A stretch of 64,000 nt of DNA, from positions 62,001 to 126,000 of the forward strand of contig CALULO010000001.1 of assembly GCA_944321515.1 (NCBI GenBank), given 5' to 3'. A program made the translations under genes and the position numbers. Every line of letters starts with the position of its first letter. Positions within the stretch are counted from its first letter, which is position 1. The notes under the pieces were generated by a model. The model saw nothing but the letters and a program-made list of their open reading frames with translations, did not search any database and had not been told where the DNA came from. This DNA comes from an uncultured Atopobiaceae bacterium (GTDB lineage Bacteria > Actinomycetota > Coriobacteriia > Coriobacteriales > Atopobiaceae). This document shows, in pieces, positions 32,971-43,562 of this stretch.

Positions 32971-33288
32971 TTAGAACTCAGCGCCGCACTTCTTGCAGAC
33001 GCGGACCTTCTTGCCCTCAGCGTTCACGGCGTGGCCCATACGAGAGGGCTTGCCGCACTTGGGGCAGACGACCATGACGTTGGAGGCGTCGATGGCGGCC
33101 TCCTTCTCCACGATGCCGCCCTGCTGGTTCTGGGCGTTGGGGCGCATGGCCTTCTTGACGATGGCGACGCCCTCGACGACGACCTTGCCCTCGGCGGGCT
33201 TGGCAACCAGGACCTCGCCCTGCTTGCCCTTGTCCTTACCGGAGAGAACGACGACCTTGTCGCCCTTCTTCACATGCATCTTAGCCAT
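32971..33288 (-). CDS. rplX: 50S ribosomal protein L24
   Basis: 105 residues with the KOW motif [20 protein letters not shown]. The C-terminal part carries a four-cysteine zinc knuckle ([11 protein letters not shown] and CKKCGAEF), seen in some Gram-positive L24 proteins. L24 starts large-subunit assembly near the exit tunnel. It lies 13 bases after rplN and is followed by a terminator. Confidence 0.98.
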   Translation of the reverse strand: MAKMHVKKGDKVVVLSGKDKGKQGEVLVAKPAEGKVVVEGVAIVKKAMRPNAQNQQGGIVEKEAAIDASNVMVVCPKCGKPSRMGHAVNAEGKKVRVCKKCGAEF

Positions 33289-33301
33289 TCGTCCTCACTC
33301 C

Positions 33302-33670
33302 CTAGAGCGTCTCAGGCGCGAGCGAGACGATCTTCATGTACTTGTGGTCGCGGAGCTCGCGCGCCACGGGCCCGAAGATACGGGTGCCCTTGGGCTCGCC
33401 CTCCTTGTCGACCAGGACGCAGGCGTTCTGGTCGAACTTGATGTAGCTGCCGTCCTTGCGGCGGGTCTCCTTGGCGGTGCGCACGATGACGCAACGGACG
33501 ATGTCGCCCTTCTTCACCGAGCCGCCCGGCGTGGCCTCCTGCACGGCGCCGATGATGACGTCGGCCAGGCCGGCGTAGCGACGCTTGGAGCCACCGAGGA
33601 CCTTGACGCACTTCACGCGTCGGGCGCCGCTGTTGTCAGCGACGTTGAGCATGGTCTCCATCTGAATCAT
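33302..33670 (-). CDS. rplN: 50S ribosomal protein L14
   Basis: 122 residues, [20 protein letters not shown] at the start and [20 protein letters not shown] near the end, both fully typical. It forms an intersubunit bridge. The 77-base gap to rpsQ shows nothing recognisable. Confidence 0.98.
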   Translation of the reverse strand: MIQMETMLNVADNSGARRVKCVKVLGGSKRRYAGLADVIIGAVQEATPGGSVKKGDIVRCVIVRTAKETRRKDGSYIKFDQNACVLVDKEGEPKGTRIFGPVARELRDHKYMKIVSLAPETL

Positions 33671-33747
33671 TGGTGTTCCTCCGAACCTGCCCTCCCAGAG
33701 GTGCGCCCAGACGAGCGACGCACATGGGATGGACTCGTCACTGATAC

Positions 33748-34011
33748 TTACTTGGCGCGCTCGACGATCTCAACGAGACGCCAACGCTTGGTCTTGGACA
33801 GCGGGCGGGTCTCCATGATGGTGACGAGGTCGCCAATGCCGCACTCGTTCTTCTCGTCGTGAGCGTGGAACTTCTTGGAGACGGTCATCATCTTGCCGTA
33901 CTTGGGGTGACGCTTGCGGTAGTCAGCCTTCACCGTGATGGACTTGTCGCCAGAGATGGAGACGACAGTCCCGGTGATGACCTTACGCGCGTTTCTGGTG
34001 GTCTCAGCCAT
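33748..34011 (-). CDS. rpsQ: 30S ribosomal protein S17
   Basis: 87 residues from the ATG at 34011 ([20 protein letters not shown]), seven bases after GGAG; the ATG two codons earlier lies too close to it. The OB-fold region [20 protein letters not shown] and [20 protein letters not shown] are conserved. It binds the 5' domain of 16S rRNA. Confidence 0.97.
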   Translation of the reverse strand: MAETTRNARKVITGTVVSISGDKSITVKADYRKRHPKYGKMMTVSKKFHAHDEKNECGIGDLVTIMETRPLSKTKRWRLVEIVERAK

Positions 34012-34028
34012 AGTCATTCTCCTGCGAT

Positions 34029-34244
34029 CTAGTTCTCGGCGGCGGACTTCTCCGCGGCGATCTGACGGGCGCGCTGCTCAGTGAGGACGCGCGCGATGTC
34101 CTTCTTCACGGTCTTGACGCGAGCCGTGTTGTCCAGCTGGCTGGTGGCCATCTGGAAGCGCAGGTTGAAGAGCTCAGCGCGGCCCTCCTCCAGCTTCTTG
34201 GCGAGCTCGTCGTCACTCATGGCCTGGATGTCCTTGTACTTCAT
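34029..34244 (-). CDS. rpmC: 50S ribosomal protein L29
   Basis: 71 residues with [20 protein letters not shown] and [20 protein letters not shown], the two-helix L29 structure. It lies at the exit tunnel, a docking site for trigger factor and SRP. Three bases separate it from rplP. Confidence 0.97.
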   Translation of the reverse strand: MKYKDIQAMSDDELAKKLEEGRAELFNLRFQMATSQLDNTARVKTVKKDIARVLTEQRARQIAAEKSAAEN

Positions 34245-34247
34245 TGA

Positions 34248-34672
34248 CTATTCCTCCCCGTCCTGCTCGGTGCGGGTGACGATCTTGGTCTTGATGGGCA
34301 GCTTGTGCTGGGCAAGACGCAGGGCCTCGCGAGCAACCTCGTCGGGGACGCCGTCAATCTCGAACATGATACGGCCCGGCTTGACGACAGCCACCCACTC
34401 CTCGGGGTTGCCCTTGCCGGAGCCCATGCGGGTCTCAGCCGGCTTCTTGGTGATGGGCTTGTCCGGGAAGATGGTGATCCAGACCTTGCCGCCACGCTTC
34501 ATGTAGCGGGTCATGGCGACACGGCAGGCCTCAATCTGGCGGTTGGTGATCCAGTGCGCCTCGAGCGCCTGGATGCCGTAGGAGCCAAAGTGCAGCTCGG
34601 TGTTGCCCTTGGCGTGGCCCTTCATCGAGCCGCGCTGGACCTTGCGGTGCAGGACGCGCTTAGGTGCGAGCA

Positions 34673-34673
<1 letters not shown>
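34248..34673 (-). CDS. rplP: 50S ribosomal protein L16
   Basis: 141 residues: [20 protein letters not shown], then [20 protein letters not shown] and the conserved [20 protein letters not shown]. It organises the A-site and peptidyl-transferase region. The start overlaps the rpsC stop by one base. Confidence 0.98.
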
Positions 34674-35383
<710 letters not shown>

Positions 35384-35389
35384 GCTCGC

Positions 35390-35749
35390 TTACGCCTCCT
35401 TCCGGGGAGCAACGACGACAGTGATGTGGCTCATGCGCTTGTTGATGCGGGAAGCGGAGCCCTTGGCGCGAGGACGGATGCGCTTGAGCGTGGGGCCCTC
35501 GTCGACGTAGGCGAGCTTCACGTAAAGGGTGTTGGCGCGCAGGCCGTTGTTGTTCTCGGCGTTGGCGATCGCGGAGCGCAGCACCTTGGCCACGTCCACG
35601 GAGGCGGCGCGGGTCGAGAACTGGAGGACCTCGAGGGCCTTCTCAACGGGGAGGTTGCGGATCAGCGAGACGACGGCGCGGGCCTTGCGCGGCGCGACGC
35701 GCACGTACTTGGCCGTAGCGCGGACCTCGTTGGTGTTGGTGTTAGCCAT
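35390..35749 (-). CDS. rplV: 50S ribosomal protein L22
   Basis: 119 residues. Conserved parts are [20 protein letters not shown] and the loop region [20 protein letters not shown] that reaches into the exit tunnel, where macrolide-resistance changes occur in other species. No such insertion is visible here. Confidence 0.98.
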   Translation of the reverse strand: MANTNTNEVRATAKYVRVAPRKARAVVSLIRNLPVEKALEVLQFSTRAASVDVAKVLRSAIANAENNNGLRANTLYVKLAYVDEGPTLKRIRPRAKGSASRINKRMSHITVVVAPRKEA

Positions 35750-35764
35750 TTAGTTCCCTACCCC

Positions 35765-36025
35765 CTAGTTGGCCTTGTGACCACGGAAGGTGCGGGTGGG
35801 GGCGAACTCGCCCAGCTTGTGACCGACCATGGACTCGGTGACGTACACGGGCACGTGCTTGCGGCCGTCGTGGACGGCGATCGTGTGACCGACCATCTCG
35901 GGGAAGATGGTCGAGGAGCGCGACCAGGTCTTGATGACCTCCTTGGTGCCGGCCTCGTTCTGAGCGGCGACACGCGCGAGGAGGCGAGTCTCCACGAACG
36001 GGCCCTTCTTGAGACTTCTGCTCAT
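35765..36025 (-). CDS. rpsS: 30S ribosomal protein S19
   Basis: 86 residues: [20 protein letters not shown], then [20 protein letters not shown] and [19 protein letters not shown]. It binds S13 in the head of the small subunit. Fifteen bases precede rplV. Confidence 0.98.
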   Translation of the reverse strand: MSRSLKKGPFVETRLLARVAAQNEAGTKEVIKTWSRSSTIFPEMVGHTIAVHDGRKHVPVYVTESMVGHKLGEFAPTRTFRGHKAN

Positions 36026-36055
36026 GCTTTCTATCTCCTACTACTCGTGTTCCGG

Positions 36056-36892
<837 letters not shown>

Positions 36893-37028
36893 TGACTCTT
36901 TCCCTTCTTTTTCCGTTGGCCGTCCCGCTCAGGGATTGGCGGGCGACACCGGATTACCACGGTACCGCGCGTATCCATCATGCGCGGCATACATGCCCGA
37001 GCCCCCGGAGGGGCCCGGGCGAAGAACC
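36893..37028. other. Gap between rplW and rplB with hairpin
   Basis: Contains an 11-bp stem with one mismatch and a four-base loop, formed from GCCCGAGCCCC and GGGGCCCGGGC, just after the rplW stop. No T-run follows on the minus strand, so it is a possible attenuator rather than a clear terminator. The rest shows nothing recognisable. Confidence 0.4.
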
Positions 37029-37328
37029 TTACTCAGCGGCCTGGTTGCCGAAGATCTCGATAGTCTCGCCGGCGGCGAGGGTCACGACGGCCTTCTTCCA
37101 GGAGCGCGTGGTGCCAGGGGTTTGGTAGCGGACGCGCTTCTTCTTGCCGGAGACGTTCATCGTGTTGACCTTGACCACGTGGACGTTGAAGAGCTTCTCG
37201 ACGGCGGCAGCGATCTCCTCCTTCGGGGCGGCCTTGGCCACCTCAAAGGTGTACTTGCCCTGCTCCATGAGGTCGAAGGAACGCTCGGAGACGATCGGGC
37301 GGATGATCACGTCGTAGACGGAGTTCAT
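37029..37328 (-). CDS. rplW: 50S ribosomal protein L23
   Basis: 99 residues: VYDVIIRPIVSERSFDLMEQ, TFEVAKAAPKEEIAAAVEKL and GKKKRVRYQTPGTTRSWKKA. It lies at the exit tunnel and docks chaperones and SRP. Its start overlaps the rplD stop by one base. Confidence 0.97.
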   Translation of the reverse strand: MNSVYDVIIRPIVSERSFDLMEQGKYTFEVAKAAPKEEIAAAVEKLFNVHVVKVNTMNVSGKKKRVRYQTPGTTRSWKKAVVTLAAGETIEIFGNQAAE

Positions 37329-37954
37329 TATGCGAGCACCTCCTCGAGCTGCTTGGCGACGTCGGCGGTCATGACAAGAGCGCCGTTGTCGATGAGGTTA
37401 CGGGTGTTGGCCTCGGAGATGCCGATGCAGTTGACCTTCTCGATGTTGCGGAACGAGAGGTATGCGTTGACGTTCTCGTCGTCGACGACCACGGTCACGC
37501 GCTTCTCGGCAACGCCCAGGGCAGCGAGAAGGGCCACGGCCTGCTTGGTGGACGGCTTCTCGAAGGAGAGGGAGTCAACGAGGACGAGCTCCTCGTCGGC
37601 AACCTTGCCGGAGAGCACGGAGCGCATGGCAAGCTTGACCATCTTGTTGTTGATGCGCTTGGAGTGATCGCGCGGGGTGGGCCCGAAGATCACGCCGCCG
37701 CCGGTCCACTGGCCGGCACGGATGGAGCCCTGACGGGCACGGCCGGTGCCCTTCTGACGGTAGGGCTTCACGCCGCCGCCAGAGACCTCGTGACGGTTCT
37801 TCACCGAGTGGGTGCCCTGGCGAAGGCCGGCCTCGATGGCCACCACGGACTGGTGGATGACGGGGATGTTCGGCTCGATGCCGAAGACGTCGGCAGAGAG
37901 CTCGGCCTGGCCGACCTCAGCCCCCTCGACGTTCTTGATAGCGTACTTGGACAT
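37328..37954 (-). CDS. rplD: 50S ribosomal protein L4
   Basis: 208 residues. The tunnel loop is in KPYRQKGTGRARQGSIRAGQ and GGVIFGPTPRDHSKRINNKM. In E. coli L4 also represses the S10 operon through its leader. It lies 37 bases after rplC. Confidence 0.98.
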   Translation of the reverse strand: MSKYAIKNVEGAEVGQAELSADVFGIEPNIPVIHQSVVAIEAGLRQGTHSVKNRHEVSGGGVKPYRQKGTGRARQGSIRAGQWTGGGVIFGPTPRDHSKRINNKMVKLAMRSVLSGKVADEELVLVDSLSFEKPSTKQAVALLAALGVAEKRVTVVVDDENVNAYLSFRNIEKVNCIGISEANTRNLIDNGALVMTADVAKQLEEVLA

Positions 37955-37991
37955 TCTGTCCTCCTTGTTAGCCTAAGAGATTTCCTGGCAC

Positions 37992-38612
37992 TTAGGCCAT
38001 GCGGACCTGGACGAGGGCGTTCTTGCCGCCGGGGACAGCGCCCTTGACGAGCATGAGGTTCTGCTCGGCGTCGATGCGGACGAGCTTGAGGTTCTTGACC
38101 GTGACGCGCTCGTCACCCATGTGGCCGTACATGTGAAGGCCCTTGCGGACGCGCGCGGGGTAGGCGCACTGACCGATGGAGCCCGGCTTGCGCTGGTTGC
38201 GGGAGCCGTGGGTCATGGGGCCGCGGGAGAAGTTCCAGCGCTTGATGGTGCCCTGGAAGCCCTTGCCCTTGGAGGTGCCGATGACGTCAACGGCCTTGAC
38301 GTCAGCGAAGTCAGCGACGGTCACGACGTCGCCGGTGTTGTGCTCCTCGCCGTTCTCAACGCGAACCTCGCGCAGGTAGCGCATCGGCTCGACGCCAGCC
38401 TTGGCGAAGTGGCCGGCCATGGGCTTGTTGACGTGCTTGGCGGAAATGTCTCCGAAGCCGATCTGAACGGCGTCATAGCCGTCGGTCGCCTTCGTCTTCA
38501 CCTGCGAGACGGTGCAGGGGCCAGCCTGGATGACGGTGACGGGCACGACGTTGTCGTTCTCGTCCCAGATCTGCGTCATCCCAAGCTTGCGGCCAAGGAT
38601 CGTGCTGACCAT
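37992..38612 (-). CDS. rplC: 50S ribosomal protein L3
   Basis: 206 residues from the ATG at 38612 (MVSTILGRKLGMTQIWDEND), with AGGAAAG just upstream; the longer frame to 38735 is only leader. Later features are GTSKGKGFQGTIKRWNFSRG and RKPGSIGQCAYPARVRKGLH. Here it, not rpsJ, is the first gene of the S10 block and has its own promoter. Confidence 0.98.
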   Translation of the reverse strand: MVSTILGRKLGMTQIWDENDNVVPVTVIQAGPCTVSQVKTKATDGYDAVQIGFGDISAKHVNKPMAGHFAKAGVEPMRYLREVRVENGEEHNTGDVVTVADFADVKAVDVIGTSKGKGFQGTIKRWNFSRGPMTHGSRNQRKPGSIGQCAYPARVRKGLHMYGHMGDERVTVKNLKLVRIDAEQNLMLVKGAVPGGKNALVQVRMA

Positions 38613-38750
38613 GCTCTTTCCTAACCTCCGGTGGTCATGGGACCTTGGGGCACCCGTTGCCCCTCCCCAGCGGACCACGTCCTGTATCTGCTGCTCAGAG
38701 GGGGTGTTGGTACCTTGTGGCACAGCAGTCCCCATTTGTGCAGCCTGTCT

Positions 38751-38779
38751 AGTCTACACGCGCGCAACTGAATTCACAA
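38751..38779 (-). promoter_or_regulatory. Promoter of the rplC-led S10 block
   Basis: Minus strand: TTGTGA (38779-38774), exactly 17 bases, TAGACT (38756-38751). RNA would start near 38744, giving a leader of about 130 bases to rplC. The leader includes a small hairpin, GGGGCA with TGCCCC, and could be the site of autogenous control, for example by L4. Confidence 0.6.
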
Positions 38780-38873
38780 TGTCTACGCAGAATTTTTTAG
38801 GCCTCTGAGCTGCGACGGCAGTTTCCGCGCCGCCGGGCGTATCCATGAGGCGTACGCAGCCCCTCTGCTGGAC

Positions 38874-38916
38874 AAAAAAGGGCGCGCCCCGGGAGTGTCG
38901 GGTGCCCGGGACGCGC
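38874..38916 (-). terminator. Terminator of the surface-protein gene
   Basis: Minus strand: GCGCGTCCCGGG, an 11-base loop, CCCGGGGCGCGC, then CCTTTTTT. The stem is 12 bp with a single T-G wobble. It lies about 24 bases after the stop and separates this gene from the ribosomal promoter beyond. Confidence 0.88.
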
Positions 38917-38939
38917 TGTGGGGTGGGTGCTTTTAAGGC

Positions 38940-40763
38940 CTAGCGGCGCTTGCGGATGACGCGACCGCCAAGGAGGGCAACGGCCCCGAGCCCAGCCGTC
39001 AGGAGCGACGCGACGGCGGCCGGATCACCAGTAGCAGGGATGCCCTCGCTCTGGCCTGCCCCTTCGCTCTGGTCGGACGTGGGCTGGCCAGACTCGCCCT
39101 GCCCGCCCGCGGGCTGGACGGGCGCGCCCTGCCCACCGGAGTGCCCCGTCTCAACCGTGACGTTGGCCAGCACGAACGTCGAGAAGTGGGTGGTGGTGAA
39201 ACTCACCGTACCCGCCTCGGCATCCACGGTGGCACCCATGTCGGTCACGGTGCCGTCGTCCGCCACGTGGAAGACGTGAAGCCCCTCAGCGGAGAGGCCC
39301 TCCGGGATGGGCATGGTCACCGTCACCGAGTCGCCGTCAAGCGGCTGCACGACGTTTTGCGCCGGGTCGAGCAGGTGGATGTCGAAGACGTAGGGGTGGC
39401 CGGTCACGCCGTCCACCGCGGCAACCACGGCGTTGGTGGCGGCCTGCGCCGGCTCCTCGCCGATGTGCTCGGTCACGAGCGTGAGGTTGTTGTAGTAGTT
39501 GGGGTTCTCCGAGCTGACGGGAGCAGTCATCGTGGCGCCGTCCGAGTTGGAGACGGTGACGGTATCGGACTTCTCGACTACGAGGGTCGCGGGTTTGTCG
39601 AGCTGCACGCCCAGAGTCAGCCAGCCGTCTCTGGCAGAAAAAGTGTAGAGTCTTCCCGCGTCGGCTGGCTCGAGCCTGTAGTCAACCCCCTCGTCCGTGG
39701 GGATGGTGAAGGCGAGCGAGGTGCAGTCCTCCCCCGCGTCACCACGAATCCACACCGGAGCGCTCGTGTAGCCGTTGGGGTCGAAGAGCGGATCGTCCTC
39801 ATGGAGGAGGGTCCTGTCGATCGTCATGGTCTTGCTCGTCCCGCCCGCGATGGTGCCATTGTAGCTCACGCCGTCACCGCACTTGATGTCGAGCTGGTAC
39901 CACTCGCCAAGGCATGGGACGCCGTCGAAGGTGAGGATGCCGTCCTTGAGCGAGTAGGGCAGCAGGGTGGCACCCTGGCCCGGGGCCCACGGCTCGAAGA
40001 CGCCCGTGGACGGGTCGGGATTCCACTTGGCCTTGATGGAGCAGTCGTAGTAGTGGGTGAGCACTCCGTCCTTGAAGGAGGCCGAGACGCGGTCGAATGC
40101 GTCAGCCGAGGGGACGGAGTCCAGGTCCATGTAGTAGCCGTCGTGCTGCCAGCCCATGAACGTGTAGCTCTGCCCGTTACCCAGCATGACGCTCTTGCCA
40201 AGCTCAAAGCCCGCCTCGTTCTCGGCGATGGTGTCGAGGACGGACTGCTCCATGATCTTGTCCGAGCTGATCCAGCAGTTGGAAAGGCCGCCGTAGGGAT
40301 CGTTCATGTTGATAGCGTAGCGGTTAATGCTCGCCGTCGAATAGCCCGCCGGCAGCTCCGCCGGGTCGCTGACGGACTTGACCACAAAGTCAAGCTCAGC
40401 AGGAATTGTCGTGGCGTTATCAGCCGTGATGACCAGATGCGCCTCGCCGGGTGCAAGCGCAGTCACCGTAAGGTTATCTCCCACGCGCTCGGCACGCACG
40501 GCTGCGGGGTTGCTGTTCTCAATCGTAAGGTTGACCCAATCGGGGTCGTTCCCAATGGCAACAAAGAGCCCTAGGCCCTTTGACCACGTGTCGCCCGCGT
40601 GGTTGCCACCGCATACCGCACAGTTTTCGACCACGTAGAGCGTGCCATCCAGCCCGCTGGCCTCCTCGGCGCGAGCAGACGTCATCGGTACTAGTGCGCA
40701 CGCCGCAAGCGCCAGCACACCGAGCAGCGCGCCCACGGCTCTTCTCGCCATCGAATGCCTCAT
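38940..40763 (-). CDS. Secreted, sortase-anchored surface protein
   Basis: 607 residues. Signal peptide at 1-32 (basic MRHSMARR, hydrophobic AVGALLGVLALAACALVP, cleavage near SARA). The mature part is acidic and rich in beta-type sequence; an early AVCGGNHAG and a segment WQHDGYYMDLD suggest bacterial Ig/InlB B-like repeats, but I cannot name a domain. The C-terminus is a cell-wall sorting signal: a Gly/Gln/Ser-rich spacer, IPATGD in place of LPXTG, a hydrophobic helix (AAVASLLTAGLGAVALLGG) and RVIRKRR. It would be linked to the wall by a sortase. ATG at 40763 has GGGG eight bases upstream. It lies between rplC and the two-component system, which may control it. Confidence 0.8.
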   Translation of the reverse strand: MRHSMARRAVGALLGVLALAACALVPMTSARAEEASGLDGTLYVVENCAVCGGNHAGDTWSKGLGLFVAIGNDPDWVNLTIENSNPAAVRAERVGDNLTVTALAPGEAHLVITADNATTIPAELDFVVKSVSDPAELPAGYSTASINRYAINMNDPYGGLSNCWISSDKIMEQSVLDTIAENEAGFELGKSVMLGNGQSYTFMGWQHDGYYMDLDSVPSADAFDRVSASFKDGVLTHYYDCSIKAKWNPDPSTGVFEPWAPGQGATLLPYSLKDGILTFDGVPCLGEWYQLDIKCGDGVSYNGTIAGGTSKTMTIDRTLLHEDDPLFDPNGYTSAPVWIRGDAGEDCTSLAFTIPTDEGVDYRLEPADAGRLYTFSARDGWLTLGVQLDKPATLVVEKSDTVTVSNSDGATMTAPVSSENPNYYNNLTLVTEHIGEEPAQAATNAVVAAVDGVTGHPYVFDIHLLDPAQNVVQPLDGDSVTVTMPIPEGLSAEGLHVFHVADDGTVTDMGATVDAEAGTVSFTTTHFSTFVLANVTVETGHSGGQGAPVQPAGGQGESGQPTSDQSEGAGQSEGIPATGDPAAVASLLTAGLGAVALLGGRVIRKRR

Positions 40764-41027
40764 CGCATAAACCCCAATTCTTTCAGGATGCATACAGACT
40801 GTTTCTAGCTCTCCCGCTCGGTCAGAACAACGAAGTTGGAAGAAGTCGCGCCGCCGCTGTAAAAGTTGGTCGACGAGAGGCGTGGATGGACTACCCGCGC
40901 TTACGGCAGCGGTTTTCCTCGATGATGTCATTGAGTGTCGCCGCCTTTGATGTCAAGTCCCCCTCTACCGTATACAAAGTGGGGCGAGCGGGAGGCAACC
41001 GCCGCGAGCTTCCGGCCGTGGCGCGGC
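40764..41027. promoter_or_regulatory. Region upstream of the surface-protein gene
   Basis: On the minus strand TTGACA occurs near 40963, but no matching -10 lies 17 bases away. Two GACATCA direct repeats, 25 bases apart, lie nearby and could be regulator sites. This would be a natural target for the adjacent LytTR regulator; no consensus site can be fixed by eye. Confidence 0.3.
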
Positions 41028-41975
41028 TTACGCCCGCGGGCGTTCCTCGCCGAGCTGCAGGATGGCGTCGGCGCGCCAGACACCGTTCTTCTCGCCGGAG
41101 CGAAAGTCTCCGTTGTGATCCGCCACAACGGAGGCGACGATGCGCTGGCCCCAGCCGTGCTTCGGCAGCACCTCCCCCGCCACCGCTGTCCCACGCGCAG
41201 ACGCCTCCGTCCCGCAGGGGTTCTCCACGCACACGGCAAGCAGGCCGTGGGCAACATGGGCACGGACGCGCACGAAGGGCTCCGGGACGTCGGACGCCAC
41301 CGCGCCCGCCAGCGCATTGTCGATGAGGTTTGAGAACACCATGCAGAGGGCCACACTCGACACCTCAAGGCGCGCGGGCAGACTTACGTAGCTGTCCCAG
41401 CGGACGCCCCTCTCTGCGCAGAGGTCGGCCTTTGCGGAGAGCAGCGCCGCAACGGCCGGATGCGCGCACGCGGCATCCGCAGGCGTCCGCACCGAGCGCT
41501 CCCCCGCTCCGAGGAGCTCGCGCGCCCTCGTCTCGTCCTCGGCGTCGAGCGCGTCGGCAACCTCGGCGAGAAGGGCCGCCGTATCTGCTCGCATGTCCGT
41601 CGCGGCATCATGCGCCTGGGCCAGCGAGGCGGCCTGCCTACGCTGGGCCGCGAGGACGCTCTCCATGACGCGGGCCTCCTCGGACACCACCTCCGCACCC
41701 TCGGACTCCACGATCGTCCTCATCAGCGTGACGTCAAGGACCGCGCACGCAACGGTACAGGCCGCCACGGCAAGCGCGGCGACATCATCAATGAGCCGCT
41801 CGTACGCGACCGCGTGGACAAACCAGGTCAGCGCCAGCTGACTCACCGGACACACCAGGCAGGCAACCCGCCTACGCGGGGAGAGGGGCTTAAGCGTTCG
41901 AAGCATGACCAGCGTCACTGCCAGCAGCACGGCCGCCGCAAGGCCCGTGGACCAGATGATGACCTCACGACTCAT
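41028..41975 (-). CDS. AgrC-like kinase half with ATP-binding domain
   Basis: 315 residues. About three membrane helices (8-25, 38-55, 62-82) are followed by a coiled segment with AHDAATDMRADTAALL. His122 sits where the phosphoacceptor of HK10 kinases lies, but the usual HDxxNH box is changed to HDAATD. The HATPase domain is intact: N-box FSNLIDNAL at 214-222 and G-box HGWGQRIVASVVADH. The ATG at 41975 lies inside the last codons of the upstream gene (11-base overlap), so the two are co-translated. Probably acts with that gene as a peptide- or envelope-sensing kinase pair. No agrB/agrD genes are near. Confidence 0.7.
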   Translation of the reverse strand: MSREVIIWSTGLAAAVLLAVTLVMLRTLKPLSPRRRVACLVCPVSQLALTWFVHAVAYERLIDDVAALAVAACTVACAVLDVTLMRTIVESEGAEVVSEEARVMESVLAAQRRQAASLAQAHDAATDMRADTAALLAEVADALDAEDETRARELLGAGERSVRTPADAACAHPAVAALLSAKADLCAERGVRWDSYVSLPARLEVSSVALCMVFSNLIDNALAGAVASDVPEPFVRVRAHVAHGLLAVCVENPCGTEASARGTAVAGEVLPKHGWGQRIVASVVADHNGDFRSGEKNGVWRADAILQLGEERPRA

Positions 41976-42852
41976 GGCGCACCCCGTGCCCCGGCTTCGA
42001 CCACTCCTCTGCGAGCGTGCGCGCATAGGAGGCGGCCTCAGAGGCCTCCCTTTGGTCAACGAGGGCGTTCAGCACTTGCAGGTGGTTGCGAACATCATGA
42101 CGCAGCATGGACACCTCGGCGAGGGCGTCAACTTCGTTCTGCGCGCTGACCGAGAGCTCCTCGACCGCACGGGACATGCGCTCCACTCGCCGCTCTTCCG
42201 CCTCGCGGACCCTCAGGCGGCCCATCGCGCGAAGCACCTCCACATCGGCGGCGAGGAAGGCCGCGCCGAGGGCGGCCGCTCCCCAGAAGAGCGGAGCGTC
42301 CGACGGCGCGCGGAACGCAATGCCCCTCCCCAGCAGGCCGAGGGAGAGTGCCTGCACGAGCAGAAAGGCCACGAGCCTGGCCTCGTGCCCACGCACGCCG
42401 GCGCGCACGGAGGACAGCTGGCGTTGAAACGCCCAGAGCACGAGCGCGCTTATCGCAGCGCTGAGCAGCGAGGACACGACGTGCGAGGGGTAGTGGGCAA
42501 GTGACGCCGCGACGGAGGACGACTCTGCGCCGCCCGTGGCGATCATCCAAAAGGCTATGCCGGCCAGGCTTGAGGCCTGGGTGACCGTCACGAGCAGAGA
42601 CGCCACAAGAAGACGCAGTCGGACGTCGCCCCCATAGAGCAGCAGGGGCATGGCTACCCCAACAAGCAGCGCAGTTCCCACGGTCGTGTTGTCCCCAACA
42701 GGAAGAACCATAAGCACGGCGGCCACAGCCTGCACCACACGCAGAACGACGGGCAAACGAGGGGTCAGGGCACGGTCGAGAAAGGCATACGCGATGAGCA
42801 GCTGAGGAAGAAACGCTGCGTATACCTGCACATACCCAGCTAGTCCAGACAC
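41965..42852 (-). CDS. AgrC-like sensor with H-box but no ATPase domain
   Basis: 295 residues. About six membrane helices fill residues 1-205. A coiled stretch with RVREAEERRVERMSRAVEEL leads to MLRHDVRNHLQVLNALV, the canonical HDxxNH phosphoacceptor box of the HK10/AgrC family (His252). The protein ends 43 residues later, so no ATP-binding domain is present. The start is GTG at 42852 and overlaps the regulator stop by 13 bases. It may be phosphorylated in trans by the next gene product, or act as a sensor-only partner. I see no frameshift joining the two. Confidence 0.7.
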   Translation of the reverse strand: MSGLAGYVQVYAAFLPQLLIAYAFLDRALTPRLPVVLRVVQAVAAVLMVLPVGDNTTVGTALLVGVAMPLLLYGGDVRLRLLVASLLVTVTQASSLAGIAFWMIATGGAESSSVAASLAHYPSHVVSSLLSAAISALVLWAFQRQLSSVRAGVRGHEARLVAFLLVQALSLGLLGRGIAFRAPSDAPLFWGAAALGAAFLAADVEVLRAMGRLRVREAEERRVERMSRAVEELSVSAQNEVDALAEVSMLRHDVRNHLQVLNALVDQREASEAASYARTLAEEWSKPGHGVRHES

Positions 42853-43562
42853 GACCGACCTTCCCTAACTCTCGAGAAGAGCGCCTCGCGGACGGCCGTC
42901 CGCCACCGCCGGCTCACGGGAATGGACTCCCCCGTGGCAAGCAGGACGGACTCCGCGCTCAGCCGCTCGACGTAGTCGAGGTTGATGGCGTAGCTCTGGT
43001 GACAGCGCACAAAGTAGCCCGGCAGGCCGTCCAAGAGGACAGAGAGCTTGCCGTAGACCCGATGCGTGGCGGAGCGCGCGTGAATCAGCACGTGGCGGCG
43101 GTTGCTCTCCACGTAGACGATATCCTGAGGGCGGACCACGTCCACAACGTGGTCGTGCCGAAGCACGAGCGGCTCTGCGGTCGCGGCCTCGCGTCGGGCG
43201 AGCGCCTGTCCCAGTGCAAGTTCAACGTCCTCCTGATGCAGGGGCTTGCGGACAAAGCTCGCGTGCGGTGTCGCGTATACGCGAGTGTGGAACTCGTCAT
43301 AGCCACTCACGTAAACGACCTGGGCTCCACGTCCCGCTGCCTGCAGGCGCTCAACCAGCTCGATGCCGTTCTTCTCGCCAAGGCAGACATCAACAAAAAG
43401 CACGTCAAGGGGTCTTCCGGAGGTGAGGTAGCTGCGAAGGTCGCTCGCCGTGGTCAGCTCCACGACCTCGGCTCCGTCGAACTGCGGTGAAGTTCGAATC
43501 ATCTCGGCAAGCGCATGGGCCTCCCGCGCCACGTCGTCAACAACGACAGCGACAAAGCTCAT
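42840..43562 (-). CDS. LytTR-family response regulator (AgrA-like)
   Basis: 240 residues. Receiver domain 1-120: acidic VVVDDVA, phosphoacceptor Asp58 in VLFVDVCLGEKNG, and SFVRKPL with the conserved Lys near 106. The DNA-binding LytTR domain (about 135-235) has IVYVESNRRHVLIHARSATH, FVRCHQSYAINLDYVERL and IPVSRRWRTAVREAL. LytTR regulators bind direct repeats and control virulence or competence genes. ATG at 43562 is preceded by GGGGGAGGGG. A possible -10 TAAAAT lies at 43600-43605. Likely target is the nearby surface protein. Confidence 0.9.
   Translation of the reverse strand: MSFVAVVVDDVAREAHALAEMIRTSPQFDGAEVVELTTASDLRSYLTSGRPLDVLFVDVCLGEKNGIELVERLQAAGRGAQVVYVSGYDEFHTRVYATPHASFVRKPLHQEDVELALGQALARREAATAEPLVLRHDHVVDVVRPQDIVYVESNRRHVLIHARSATHRVYGKLSVLLDGLPGYFVRCHQSYAINLDYVERLSAESVLLATGESIPVSRRWRTAVREALFSRVREGRSCLD

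Noticed and set aside
41028..42852. Sequencing frameshift splitting one kinase gene
   Set aside because: The second gene has its own start and membrane helices before its ATPase domain, so joining the two would give a protein with two membrane parts and two H-boxes; two genes fit better.
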